From Tupaia tana (lineage: Eukaryota; Chordata; Mammalia; Scandentia; Tupaiidae): a DNA stretch of 64,000 nucleotides. The DNA lies in assembly GCA_026018925.1 (NCBI GenBank), contig JAKSZU010000016.1, positions 35,085,377-35,149,376 on the forward strand. The letters run 5' to 3'. Below, in pieces: positions 22,441-33,181 of the stretch (position 1 is the first letter of the stretch; every line of letters starts with the position of its first letter). Below the pieces are notes generated by a model. That model saw only the letters and a program-made list of their open reading frames with translations, searched no databases and was not told where the DNA came from. The translations under genes were made by a program, and so were the position numbers.

Positions 22441-24504
22441 GTCATAAAAAAAGAGGCCTACATTTAGCAAAGAAAAGAAGGGAATGTCTTCTCACAAAGC
22501 TTTTGACTTTGAGTATGAACCTCCATAGACCAGAAACTCTAATAGACTAACTTATTTTTCATATTGCCTAATATTATAACTCTAGAAAATCATGATTTCA
22601 AAAATTTGGAATCGAGGCCATACATGGACATGATTATGAAGCTGGCCTGGCTAGTCTTTGGTTTATTCTTAGTTCCTCTTCCTCCCTTTTTCTTTTCTCT
22701 TTCCAAAATACTTTGTTTGATTACTTTTTTCCTTGACTATTAAAGGCCATTGCCTGTGATGGTTGAAGGAATTTCTCTTTCTATGGCATTTGAACCTAAG
22801 GCTGGGTTTTCTCAAGCCATGGAGCAGAAAATCTCTGATCCTATGATTAAGGACACCATTATAACCTAAAGAAGGGATAAATTAAAATTATGCTCCTAAT
22901 ATTACATAGAAAGGTGTTTTGCCTTTTCTCAAGTCTCCTATGTTGGGAACACACAAAAAGGTACAGGTCCTCCCAGACGTCAAACACATGATTGCAGGGT
23001 GGGAATGAAAATCTGTCCCAGGACTCCATCGTTTTTTATTTTAGGCTCTATTATAAATCTTCCACCCAGCCTCATCTCTTCCACAGGCTTACAGAACCAG
23101 TAGCCTTTCTCTCACAGATTGAAAGTGGTGGAAATGACCAGCAAAGACCATAACTTAAATGAATTTCTCTGTTTTTCAATGATCAGATTGAACTCTGATT
23201 TGATTTCAAATGCAGAGAACACAGATCAATCATTTTGCTGGACTTAATACAATTGAAATCCTTGCATCCTGTCCACATTTTGACAGAAGAGAAGGTGAGG
23301 AGGAGGATAAGAACCAGTAAAATAGAGCAAGACCTTAAATATAAACCTGTACAATCATTTCTGAATGGAGTAAGACGTAAGTCAGAAAACACCTTCCTTC
23401 CTACCTTCATTTGAAACTAGAGCCTCATAGGGAGATTGATTCCTGCTTTTTTCTGAGACACAAGAAAGGGAAACAGATGCATTTTCTACCATCAGGCCCT
23501 CTCAGAGCCACTGGCCAAGAACTGTCCCTCCTGCCTGACACCCTTCTCCATTCCAGTACATCTTCAGGCTCCCATTGCCTCAGCTTTCAACCTCCTCTCC
23601 CTCTTCTCTTTTCATCCTGTTTGACTATTGAGCCTCAGCTTTTCTTGCTCAAAGTCCCTTCTTTCCAACTGAAATTGGTTCATGCAGTTCTGAACAAGTG
23701 CCCCCCACCCTACCTGACAGCCATTGGGCCCCAGCAGTCTTTTCTTAGCATCTCAAGCACTGTCTTCACCTCTTATGACTGGCTTCCATCCATACTTTGG
23801 CCAAACTCCAGAAAGGTAGCAAGAGCTCAGAGATCTTTCATTGAGGCCATAGTACTTCCAGACTAATCCAGGGGTTAGTATGAAAGACATAATACAAGAG
23901 CGGATTGTTTTTGTTTTCTTATGCTTGGTCTTCTATAGTGTGGTTGGTTAGGACTCTTAGTTGCCAAAAATTCTGGAAAAGTTAAGCAGAAAAGGAATTT
24001 ATTAAAATATATTATTTAGGATCATTCAGGGTTCTGCACTCTGACCCCTAGAGCAAGCTTGATCACACAGATCTCTCTAAAACCCCTCCAAAAGTTCTGG
24101 TCATGCTATGATCTCCTTTTTTCAGTCCTTTCCTCTGTTGTATTTGGGTTCTTACATCCATACCCAGTGTATTTCAGAATGACTAGGTCAGTCAAACCTA
24201 CCTTCTCTTGAGCAGCATATTACTGCTGTACCACAGAGCTAACCTGAACCTCAATTTCTTTGATATAATTTGACTCTATTTAGGGAAAGAGAGTTTTATT
24301 ACTTTATAAGTAATTTGAAAGTCAGTTAACCTCTTTTTAAAATCTAGCCATAGTTCTTTCTGTTTAGAGTCAAACTCCAAATCAAAATCAAAATCAGTAG
24401 AGATGTAAGAGTTAGAGCTGTTATTTTATTTCACTTGACATGACTAGGTTTTTGGAATTGTTAGACATTGAAATAAAAAAAAAAATTCTCCTGAAAATTC
24501 TTTT
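22441..24504. other. Unassigned sequence with one 151-codon open frame
   Basis: The frame at 23411-23866 (+) is one of the longest non-repeat frames in the window. It is Ser/Pro/Leu-rich, has no recognisable domain or signal peptide, and no upstream promoter or splice context that I can support. I do not call it a gene. Nothing else is recognised here. Confidence 0.4.
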
Positions 24505-25430
24505 CTTTTAAAGGTGTTTATGTTCACAGCAAAATTGAGAAGGTACAGAAAAATTATTTTATACCCCCCCTCCCCCACAGAGGCATAGCTTCCCCCACTA
24601 TTGAGGTGTCTGTTTAGATCTTCTGCCCATTTTTAATTAACTTGTCTACTTTCTTATTTTTATGTTGTAAGAGTTCTGGGCATACTTTGGATAATATGTC
24701 ACTTTCAAGCATTTTCTCCAAGTATGTGGTTTTTTGTTCTGTTGACAGTGTCTTTGACAAGATAGAAGGTTTTAATTTTAATGAGACTCAACTTATCACT
24801 TGTTTATTTCATGAGTCATGCTTTTAATGTTGTATCTATGTTATTACCAAACCCCAGGTCATCTAGATTTTCTCCTATATTAACCTTCTAGGAGTTTTAT
24901 AGTTTTGTGTTTTAAAGTTAGACGTATGATCTATTTTGAGTTAATTTTATGAAGAATGTAAGTCTGTGTCTAGATAAATTTTTTTGGATGTGGAGGTCTA
25001 GTTGTTACAGAAGATCCCTGTCTCATTGTATTGCCTTTGCTCTTTTGTGACTCTTATTTGTATGAATCTTTTTTTGCCTTTCTGTTTTGTTCTACTGATC
25101 TATTTATTTATCTATTATTTTTAACAATACCATGCCTTTTTAATTCTTGTATTTTAATAAGTCTTAAAGTCAGATAGTGTCAGTCTTCTGACTGTTCTTA
25201 ATATTATGTCAGCTGTTCTGTATAATTTGCTTCTCCATCCAAACTTTGGAATAGTTTGTTGGCATATTCAAAATAGCTTTCTGGGATTTTGATTGGAATT
25301 GTATTGAATCCATAGATCAAGTTGGGAAGAACTAACATCTTGACAATAGTAAGCCTTCCTATCCATAAACATGGGATATCTTTCCATTTATTTTAGTTTC
25401 TTCATCCTATAAACATCTTTGTTGCCTCTG
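24505..25430 (-). mobile_element. Old L1, ORF2 and 3' UTR part (antisense)
   Basis: From the left: tatgttcacagcaaaattga and a C-rich ataccccccctcccccacag (3' UTR-like), then ttttgattggaattgtattg, atccatagatcaagttggga and tatccataaacatgggatat, which are reversed L1 ORF2. Frame lost; L1M age class by appearance. Confidence 0.8.
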
Positions 25431-25806
25431 AAAGAAAAATTGTTAGCCAAGAAAAATCTGACTCAGTGGATAAGTTGTTGACTTTTCCTGACTTTGATCT
25501 AGTGATTTTGTGGTTTCCTTTCATCTTGTGTCTCTGAAGGTTATTGTGAGATCTAAGGGAAACAATAAATAGTAGTGAGGACTAACCAATTTTCTGTGAT
25601 GTGGGAGGGGAAAGGGACAGTGGTGAAAATTATCAGGAGGTAGCTGTTTGTTGTTGGCTCTGCAAATCACATTACCCAGTGAACAACAGACCTGGGCATA
25701 AGTTCCAGCACTTGGGTGCTTCTGGTAGGTCACCTTTTCTAAACTATTTCTTCTTCTGTGTAATGGGAAAATAACATCTAGTTAGAATATTTCAGTGAAG
25801 ATTAAA
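25431..25806. other. Unassigned intergenic sequence
   Basis: Nothing recognised. Confidence 0.4.
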
Positions 25807-25927
25807 TGAGCCTATGCAAAAAGTTTATAAAAAATGGAATTAAAATATAGATTTATTTTGGTCTCAAAAGTTATGAAATCCTAAAGTTTTTCATGATGAG
25901 CATTTGCAATGAAATTTTTGAGAACAC
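25807..25927. mobile_element. MITE-like short element, inverted relative to 49788
   Basis: gcaaaaagtttataaaaaat, ttattttggtctcaaaagtt and gtttttcatgatgagcattt mirror the core of the 49.8-kb element on the other strand. It ends gaaatttttgagaacaca and is followed by a short (CA)n. Confidence 0.5.
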
Positions 25928-25946
25928 ATACACACACACACACACG

Positions 25947-26258
25947 CTCCTCCTGCATTATCTGAGGGGGAGCTAATCCTGTGCATATAAAAATCTGAGG
26001 ATGCTCAAGTCTCCTATATGAAATGACATAGTATTTGGAGATAACCTATGCAGATCCTCTTACATACTTCAAATAATTTTTACATTTCTAATAATAATTT
26101 AAATAAATGTCACATAAGTAGTTGTTCTATTGTATTTTTAAAATGCGTTTTTTACTATTATTTTATTTATTATTATTTGGAATATGTTTGATGTGGCATT
26201 GATTGAATTTGCTAATGTGAAACCTGTAGATACAAAGGGCCAATTGTATATAGTTATA
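25947..26258 (+). mobile_element. MER2 DNA transposon
   Basis: cctcctgcattatctgaggg, ctgaggatgctcaagtctcc and acatagtatttggagataac, ending ctgtagatacaaagggccaa. Order and length fit MER2. Confidence 0.7.
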
Positions 26259-26730
26259 CTTATGTAGAGAGATAGTGCCTCACGCATGATTGGTACTGAG
26301 TAAATGATAGCTATTTCTGGTTTTCTTTCTCTCCCTTCTGAATAACCAAGGTGCGAGTTGTTCTGAGCTTTCTTCTGGTGTTCAGTTTCTGACTTTGTAA
26401 GATAGAAGGGCTGTTATTCTTCTACTACCATCCATCTGCTGGGGTAGGAGTAACCTGGCAAGGCCTTCACAAGTTCAGGTGCAGAGTATAACCTATTCAG
26501 AGCTTTAATTTAGACTTTTAGATAAAATCCTTTTACATCCCTTATCACCACTATCTCTTGTAAGGACCTAATAAATCCTTGTAACACTTTTACCTTTCTC
26601 TCTTTGCTACTCCAACATCTAGGTTTTATGGAATAATGTTATATTTTTAGACCTTTTCATATAGTATTTCTCTTCTAATGTAAAAGTTCTTTCTATATCC
26701 CTAGAGAATCTATTCCTACCTGTTAATATG
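26259..26730. other. Unassigned intergenic sequence
   Basis: Possibly a weak L2 tail at 26270-26320 (tggtactgagtaaatgatag); otherwise nothing recognised. Confidence 0.35.
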
Positions 26731-27030
26731 AGGGGACTTAAAAAAATTCATAGGAATTTAACTATTTACTGTGTTTCTATATCCTCTAGCATTCACTTTT
26801 GGTCATAGAGTACGAATACTCAGTATATATTAAGTGGAGACATTCGATGTGATGTCTCTTCTTCATAACCTGGCTTGTTTCACAGGGCAGTAAATCTTCC
26901 ATATTCATCCACTTAATGTAATTTCTGGGTTTTCTTTGTTTCTAAAGAAAGAATTCTAAATTAGAAAAAAAATTCATAGGAAAATAGAATTAATTTAAGT
27001 TTGGTGCAAAAAATTTTGAAATCTACGTAC
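26731..27030. mobile_element. MITE-like element split by an L1 3' UTR fragment
   Basis: Left piece gaggggacttaaaaaaattc and right piece ttaagtttggtgcaaaaaat with ttttgaaatctacgtac belong to the same family as 49788-49880. Between them (about 26760-26945) lies reversed L1 3' UTR text, tatattaagtggagacattc, also present at 61.7 kb. The string aaaaaattcataggaa occurs on both sides (26742-26757, about 26967-26982). Confidence 0.5.
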
Positions 27031-27036
27031 TTTTAT

Positions 27037-27118
27037 TTTCTCCTTAGATTTTGCCATTGAGTGCATGCACTTGCTGGAAAGAGACAGAGGGAAAGTTAGA
27101 AATCACACCACCAGTTGA
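27037..27118 (-). mobile_element. SINE fragment with internal deletion
   Basis: gattttgccattgagtgcat through agaaatcacacc is tail-side SINE body. It jumps directly to accagttgaccc, resembling the terminal head bases. The intervening 150 or so bases are missing. Confidence 0.55.
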
Positions 27119-27129
27119 CCCACATTTTA

Positions 27130-27383
27130 TTAGTACTATTATTATTTAAATTGCCTGAGGGTGTGTATGCTTGCCAGAGAGAGAAAGGGAGTGGAAGAAA
27201 ACACACTCCCATGGGGTGTGGTTGTTCTACAATCGCTTCTCCTCCATGTCTCCACCTTGTTGGGGATCTTGGGCACATGCACACATGCATTTAGCGTGTT
27301 TTTCAAGCCATTGGTGTCAATATTCAAACCACACAGCTGGTCATGTGGGATCTGACTTCTTTAATCACTATGTCACAGGGACC
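27130..27383 (-). mobile_element. SINE-C copy, old
   Basis: ttgcctgagggtgtgtatgc, GA-rich section, ctacaatcgcttctcctcca and a head remnant catgtgggatctgacttctt. Strongly diverged from SINE-A but collinear with it. Confidence 0.7.
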
Positions 27384-27560
27384 TTGTTAAATGCAGATAC
27401 GGATCTAGTAAAATTGGAATGGGCCCAAGGCTCTGAGGAATCTTATTAAATGCAGCTAGGAGTCTAGTAAAGTTGGAACGGAGCCCAAGGTTCTGCATTT
27501 CTAGGAAGCTCTCAGTTCTTGTAGGTGCTACCAGTCTGTGGATTACAATTTCAGTAGCAA
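27383..27560. repeat. MER5-like relic with internal tandem duplication
   Basis: Units at 27383-27435 and 27442-27495 are about 80% alike (ttaaatgcag...agtaaa(a/g)ttgga). The following tctgcatttctaggaagctc resembles MER5A-type hAT elements ('ctgcatttctaacaagctcc'). Confidence 0.5.
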
Positions 27561-27787
27561 CATTCTAGCTTATTATTAGAGTGAATGAGAATTCTTTTTC
27601 CTTCTTTATAGATACCTTGCTCTTTTTCCAGGAAGTTTGCCAGTTTCTCTCTTGATTATTATAAGAACTTAATTTGAATATGCTCACATATGTGTCTTTT
27701 CTCATCAGTTTAAACTAAGATTCCATGAACTCTTTAAATTACAGATTCAGATGTTTCTTCAATTTATGGGCATTTTTCTTCTGTTAT
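27561..27787. other. Unassigned intergenic sequence
   Basis: Nothing recognised. Confidence 0.35.
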
Positions 27788-28043
27788 TGTAGTTGATCCT
27801 CATTATTTACTGATTCATTATTTGAAAATTTGTCTACTTGCTATGATTATCTGCATCTCCAGAATCAATACTTGGGCACTTTGGGGTTATTTGTGGCAAA
27901 AACATTTGAGTTGCCAACACACACACTCAAACAAGTTGACACTCTGCTTTCTTGTTACTACTCTCACATTATAGTGGTCTTTCAAGGTTTATTTAGTGCC
28001 ATGTTTTTAGTATTTCTGTGCTTTTTGTTGGTGATTTTGCTTT

Positions 28044-28534
28044 TTATTATGTTAAACTTATTATTATATTTTTATTAAAAGTTGATCTATCTTGGGACCA
28101 GCAGTTAGCGTAATGGCTATGTCACTGGACTCCCATGTAGTCGACCGTGGTTTGCGTCTCGGACCCGGTGGCTTAAAACTCACACGTGGCACGTGTGTGT
28201 GCGTGCCCAACATCCCAAGAGGAGAGTGGAGGAGAAGGGATTGCAGCGTGGCCATCCCCCTTGGAGGGTGATTTCTTGCTTTCTGTCTCTCTGTCTCTGT
28301 CTGTCTGTCGAGCGCACGCACCCTATAGTGAAAACCTCTCCAAAAAAAAAAAAGTTGATCTATCTTGACCCTTAACAAGATCTCCACGCTGCGATCTACC
28401 CCAAGTCTAACCAATCTTAATGACAAGCATGTGTGAATGCCTGGCATGCTCAGGGAGGTCCTGGAACATAAATTCAGAACTTTTTCTACGTGGGTTTAGT
28501 AGGAAAAGGCTGTTGTATCACTGCCTGGACCCAA
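28044..28534 (-). mobile_element. SINE-B copy, itself split by SINE-A
   Basis: AT-rich tail at left, body from gatctccacgctgcgatcta to catgctcagggaggtcctgg, head end cactgcctggaccc. The host string gattttgcttt stands on both sides (28033-28043 and 28535-28545), a target duplication in the Tigger-like element. Confidence 0.75.
28094..28350 (+). mobile_element. SINE-A copy, sense, young
   Basis: Starts gggaccagcagttagcgtaa (box A region ttagcgtaatgg), then gtcgaccgtggtttgcgtc, complete body, cctatagtgaaaacctctcc and A12. Perfect 16-bp duplication aaagttgatctatctt at 28078-28093 and 28351-28366. One of the best sense copies for a consensus. Confidence 0.95.
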
Positions 28535-28730
28535 GATTTTGCTTTATAAAAGGCTCCCCAAGTGTCATGCTAAAGTGCTGTCTAGTGTACCTAAGTGCAA
28601 CAGGCTACAATGTACATTCTGGAGGAAGTGCGTATTAGAGAAACTTCATTCAGGCATGAGTTATAGTGCTATTGGGTGCGGGTTGAGTAAAAGTGAATGA
28701 ATCACTAGCATATATTTAGTAAGGTATCTT

Positions 28731-28984
28731 TCAATAGAAACTCATATAAAACAAGGCTAGATTTTGAATGGTTAATAAAAACATTGGGACCAGAGGATCA
28801 GAGGAACCTAAGTATGTATTTCTCTTAGGAGCAAAGATTCAACATTTGCTAATTCATTGTTCATGGCAACTTCATAAACCATAAATATCACAAGAAATGA
28901 TAACTGGTTATATTAAAATTTGTTTTGTTCTTTTCTCTTCCTGTTTCTGAGATATAATACCTGATAATAATATCTGATCATGAT
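28731..28984. other. Unassigned intergenic sequence
   Basis: Nothing recognised. Confidence 0.35.
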
Positions 28985-29560
28985 AATGTTACCCTCTTCA
29001 CCTATTGTTAGATTTGCTAACTAATACTTTGCTGAGGAATTTTGTATCTATGTTCATGAAGGATATTGTATTGTAGTTTTTTTTTTTTTTCTTTCTTGTG
29101 ATATTATTGTCTGACTTTAGTATTAGGGCAATAATGGCCCCACAAAGTGAGTAAAAATATGTTCTCTCCCTTTCTGTTTTCTGGGAGAATTTGTGTAGAA
29201 ATATTATTATTTTTAAATGAGGGCCATTTTGAAAAGGAAAATATTTGATAGAACTCACTAGTGAAACCATCTGAGTCTGAAGGTTTCTTTGTGGGAAGAT
29301 TTTTGACTACTAATTCAATTTTATTAACAAATATAGGGTTATTTGCATTATCTATTTCTTATTAAGTAAGGCCATAGTGGCTGCTACAAGTTTTCCAAAA
29401 TTATAACTTTTTCCTTGAAAGCTAAAATGTTATCATTGGCAGTAAATATTGTTAACTGTTTTGTTTGAAATAAAAAAAAAAATCTACTATTTACCCCAGT
29501 TTCAATAAGCAACCAATTATGGTTTGTCTGTCACTTGTTCTTTCAAGTGAAAATAATGCT
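28985..29560 (-). mobile_element. Old L1 ORF2 fragment (antisense)
   Basis: ggaattttgtatctatgttc, atgaaggatattgtattgta and actcactagtgaaaccatct correspond to reversed L1 reverse-transcriptase-region text. Broken and AT-rich; the right half is uncertain. Confidence 0.6.
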
Positions 29561-29609
29561 TTATTGAAAAGGTGACTTTTTCAGCTTGCAATGCAAACAA
29601 TAGTCTGAG

Positions 29610-30958
29610 GTCCCAAAGCACAGGCAATAATCCCTAGAATAGACAAGTGGTACTATATCAGACTGAGAAGTTTCTGCACAGCAAAGGACACAGTAACAAG
29701 AGTGAATTGACAACCCTCAGAATGGGAAAATATTTTTGTAAATATGCCTCAGACAAGGGTCTGATAACCAGAATACACAGGGAACCAGAATACACAGGGA
29801 ACTCAAGTGCCTTATGTGAAAAAAAATGATTAACCCAATTAAAAGATGGGAAAATGAAATGAGCAAAAATCTCTCTAAGGAAGACATACAAATAGCCAAA
29901 AAGCATATGAGGAAATGCTCAACATCCTTCATCATAAGGGAGATGCATAAAAACCACAATGAGATACCACCTAACCCCTGTCAGAATGGCAAAGATTAAG
30001 AATGTAAAAAGTGATAAATATTGGCGGGGATGTGGTGAAAAGGGAACCCTCCTACACTGTTGGTGGGAATGTAAACTAATTCAGCCACTGTGGAGAACAA
30101 TATGGAGGTTTCTCAAAGATCTATAAATAGAACTACTATTGGTTCCAGCAATCCCACTTCTGGGTATCTACCCAAAGGGCAGGAGAACACTTAGTCAGAA
30201 AAGTGCTTACACATCAATGTTTATTGCAGCATTATTCACGATTGCCAAGACATGGAACCAACCTAAATGTCCACAAACTGATGAATGGATTGAAAAATTG
30301 TGGCATATATACTCTATGGAATACTATTCAGCCATAAAAAACAACAAGACCCTGGCATTTGATAGAAAGTGGTCAGATATGGAGGATCTATCTCTGAGTA
30401 AAGTAAGCCAGGCTACGAAAGAAAGATATTGTATGTATCCACTTAATATATACCAACTATCTGCACTCTATGGTAGAGAGTGAAATATTGGAGGACATAA
30501 AAGCAGTGAAAATACTTAATGAGGTTAAGAGAGTGTGGAATGGGGGGGGTGAAGAGAAGAGGATAGAGAAAGATAGCAAGAGAACAAATAGAGAGGCATG
30601 ACATTATTGGGACACAGATATGGTTTATTACCTGTTGATGATGATGCGAATAGTATTCTCAACTGGATTGGTCTGAGAAGTATTTCATGATGGGTAAAAT
30701 CTTTTTACAAGCAAAATGAGAAATAGTGATTGACTGGTTAAAAAAATAATCGAAATAATAATAATAATGATCAGGGAAAAAGTGAAAAGATATTGAATGA
30801 TGAAGTGGGGATTTTAATGTCTCTGTATTGACTGATATGCATGGCATTCCCTTTTGAAAAAGCAGTGTAATACACTGTAAAGTTATATGCGATTAAATGT
30901 AATATAAGCAAGATTACGATGATAATAAATAAATAAAAAAAAAGAAATAAAAAAAACC
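29610..30958 (+). mobile_element. L1, 5'-truncated, with ORF2 C-terminus and 3' UTR
   Basis: Sense-strand L1 3' part: gaccctgg-type ORF2 end region with an open piece at 30139-30483 carrying the familiar ORF2 C-terminal 'YYSAIKNNK' stretch, a G8 run in the 3' UTR (30542-30549), and an A-rich end (30928-30956). A 16-bp duplication caaacaatagtctgag lies at 29594-29609 and 30959-30974. The 1.35-kb insertion is complete as a retrotransposition product but cannot move by itself. Confidence 0.92.
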
Positions 30959-30974
30959 CAAACAATAGTCTGAG

Positions 30975-31160
30975 CGATTTTCCTTGAAATAACCATTGTG
31001 CTTTGATATGTAGCAGAGAATATTTCCATTTGGCCACACAGAATATTATAAAGATGTGTATTCAGGATTGAGAAGGCTGAGATCTAGTAGCAATCTGTAA
31101 TCTCAGCAAGGGCATTCTTGCATAAATCTGGTAATCCTGTCCAGTGTGGTACTCAATGTC
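30975..31160. other. Unassigned intergenic sequence
   Basis: Nothing recognised. Confidence 0.35.
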
Positions 31161-31177
31161 TGAAATATGTTTTGTGC

Positions 31178-31427
31178 TAGCCCAGCTGCAGTGGTGCAAT
31201 GGTACAGTGGTCACGGGACACTCGGCAATATTGGAAGCCATATGGAACATCTGGGTGTGGTTCCTGGGTCAACTTGTACCTGACAAATGTTTGTGTGCAT
31301 GTTCCTGTGACCCTGGCTAACTGGGAAAGGTTGAGAGGATTGTGTTGTGAGACTGTTGGGGATCTTGCCTCTCTCTCTCTCTCTCTCATTCTTCTCTCCC
31401 TATGGTGAAATAAATAAATAAACTTAA
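31178..31427 (+). mobile_element. SINE-B copy, sense (best copy)
   Basis: Head tagcccagctgcagtggtgc with A-box-like tggtgcaatgg and a weak B-box-like ggttcctgggtc. Body, (ct)n stretch (31371-31387), ctccctatggtg and an (aaat)n tail. A 17-bp duplication with one mismatch, tgaaatatgttttgtgc, lies at 31161-31177 and 31428-31444. Confidence 0.85.
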
Positions 31428-31569
31428 TGAAATATGTTTTATGCATTTCATGTGGTGTTCTAGTTGCTGAAGGCAGGAGGGTAAATGTGGTCCCTGATAA
31501 GCCATCATAATTTGTTCACCTTCTGAAAATCCCCTTTATCAAATATTAGGTCTCCTGAAGCTATTCTTT

Positions 31570-31837
31570 TTTTTTGGGGGGGGGGAGAGGTTTTTTGCTA
31601 TAGGGTGCGTGCGCTCGCCAGACAGACAGAGAGAGACATAGAGACAGAAAGCGAGAAATCACCCCCCAGGGGGGATGGTCACGCCGCAATCCCTTCTCCT
31701 CCATTCTCCTCTCGGAATCTTGGCCACGCACGCACACGCGCCCGGCGTGAGTTGTAAGCCACCGGGTCCGAGACGCGAACCGCGGTCGACTACGTGGGAG
31801 TCCAGCGACATAGCCATTACGCTAACTGCTGGTTCCC
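31570..31837 (-). mobile_element. SINE-A copy, youngest-looking
   Basis: Poly-T then a G11 run, gagaggttttttgctatagg, full body and gctaactgctggttccc. Its CpG-rich tRNA-like head (cgcgaaccgcggtcgactac) is close to the apparent consensus. Perfect 17-bp duplication tcctgaagctattcttt at 31553-31569 and 31838-31854. Confidence 0.95.
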
Positions 31838-31944
31838 TCCTGAAGCTATTCTTTAAATGTCTTCTCTTTTTCCTTTCATTTATATCTTTCGATATTTTTT
31901 TCTGTTTTTCAACATGTTTTTCGTACTTGATTTACTAGACTATT

Positions 31945-32190
31945 TTTTTTTTGAAAGGTTTTTGCTATAGGGCGCATGTACTCGCCAGAAAGAGAGAGAC
32001 AGAAAGTGAGAAATTACCCCTCAGGGAGGATGGCCACACCGCAATCTCTTCTCCTCCATTCTCTTCTCGGGATCTTGGGCACACATGCACACACACCCGG
32101 CGTGAGTTTAAGCCACTGGGTCTGGGACTCAAACAGCAGTCAACCACATGGGAGTCCAACGACATAGCAATTACACCAAATGCTGGTCCC
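31945..32190 (-). mobile_element. SINE-A copy
   Basis: tttttttgaaaggtttttgc, body, caccaaatgctggtccc. Duplication tttactagactatt at 31931-31944 and 32194-32207. Head CpGs have mostly decayed to TG/CA. Confidence 0.92.
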
Positions 32191-32207
32191 TGGTTTACTA
32201 GACTATT

Positions 32208-32902
32208 AAATCAGGTTTTAGAGTGGATGAGCACCCTTTTATTTAATTCCCATACTAAATTTAAAAATCAAACAAATGTTTTTTTGGCAAGTCCCTGGAA
32301 GTCTTTTTTGTGCTTTTCTTGGGTCTCCATTTATATTCTTATTATCTTTTATTCCAGGTGTTCATCTTTCTTCTCCAGGAACATTAGACGTATGTTCTGA
32401 GTGTTTTGCAGTTCTTCCTCTCTCTGGTTGCTGGGCCTTTCTAGATGCAATGTGTTTCTTTCTGCTGGCTCACGTCTGATTGCCAGAAGTAACAAAAACA
32501 CATGAATGGTGACAATTACAGGATCCTGAAAATACAATTTCATACTACAAGGTCAGTAATATTACAGCTTCCTTCTTGGATTTATGTGTCTTAACTCTTT
32601 TGGAAAATAAAGACTTAAGTAGGATTGGGATCAGAGGTAATTATTGTTTTTGTTTGTGGACAAAGTGAGGCTCTGAGTAATGCTGCCCCTGACTACCATC
32701 TATTAAGGAGTCTGGAGGCGGAAATGCAGAGAGAACATTGAAGTCACAGTAGCAATGATCAGCCATCTGCTGAGCTCTTACCCAGAGCTAGGCAGTGAGA
32801 TCAATGTTTTACTATTATGATTTTTACTTAAGTTACTTATGAAACTAAGTTGTCCAGTTACTGACACATGACATTTGCCCCATGATATAGATACGATTTA
32901 AT
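32208..32902. other. Unassigned intergenic sequence
   Basis: No gene or repeat recognised; short open frames without domains. Confidence 0.4.
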
Positions 32903-33149
32903 TTTTTTATAGAGATTTTTGCTATAGGGCACATGTACATATCATAGAGACAAAGAGAACGAAAGTGAGAAATCAGTCCCCAGGAAAGATAGTCACACCA
33001 CAATCTCTTCTCTTCCATTCTCCTCTCAGGATTTTGGGCACTCATGTACTGCACCAGGTGTGAGTTTCAAGCTGCTGGATCCAGAACTTGAACCGTGGTC
33101 AGTCTTGTCGGGATCCAGCACCTTAACTGCTATACCACCTACTGGTCCC
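32903..33149 (-). mobile_element. SINE-A copy, diverged
   Basis: atagagatttttgctatagg, body, head end accacctactggtccc. Short duplication gatttaat at 32895-32902 and 33152-33159. Confidence 0.85.
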
Positions 33150-33181
33150 ATGATTTAATCTTTTAAAATTTCATGACAAGG

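Larger units (their letters stand above)
27788..28730 (+). mobile_element. Tigger/MARNA-like DNA transposon, split
   Basis: Left part: gttgatcctcattatttact, acttgctatgattatctgca, tttttgttggtgattttgct. Right part resumes at 28546: ccccaagtgtcatgctaaag, tgctgtctagtgtacctaag. This is the order of a Tigger-group element reaching its transposase start; no usable frame survives. Two nested SINEs lie in the gap. Confidence 0.65.

Noticed and set aside
23411..23866. 151-codon open frame as a protein gene
   Set aside because: No domain, low-complexity composition, no promoter or splice context; one frame of this length is expected by chance in 64 kb.
28094..28170. Possible tRNA gene
   Set aside because: The box A and B motifs belong to the SINE head. 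The cloverleaf is degenerate and the sequence continues into the SINE body and A-tail.
31675..32400. Several open frames of 60-150 codons over SINE copies here, with similar ones at 8.4, 28.2, 49.0, 56.2 and 58.5 kb
   Set aside because: The same peptide patterns recur wherever SINE-A lies, on both strands; they come from the repeat, not from genes.
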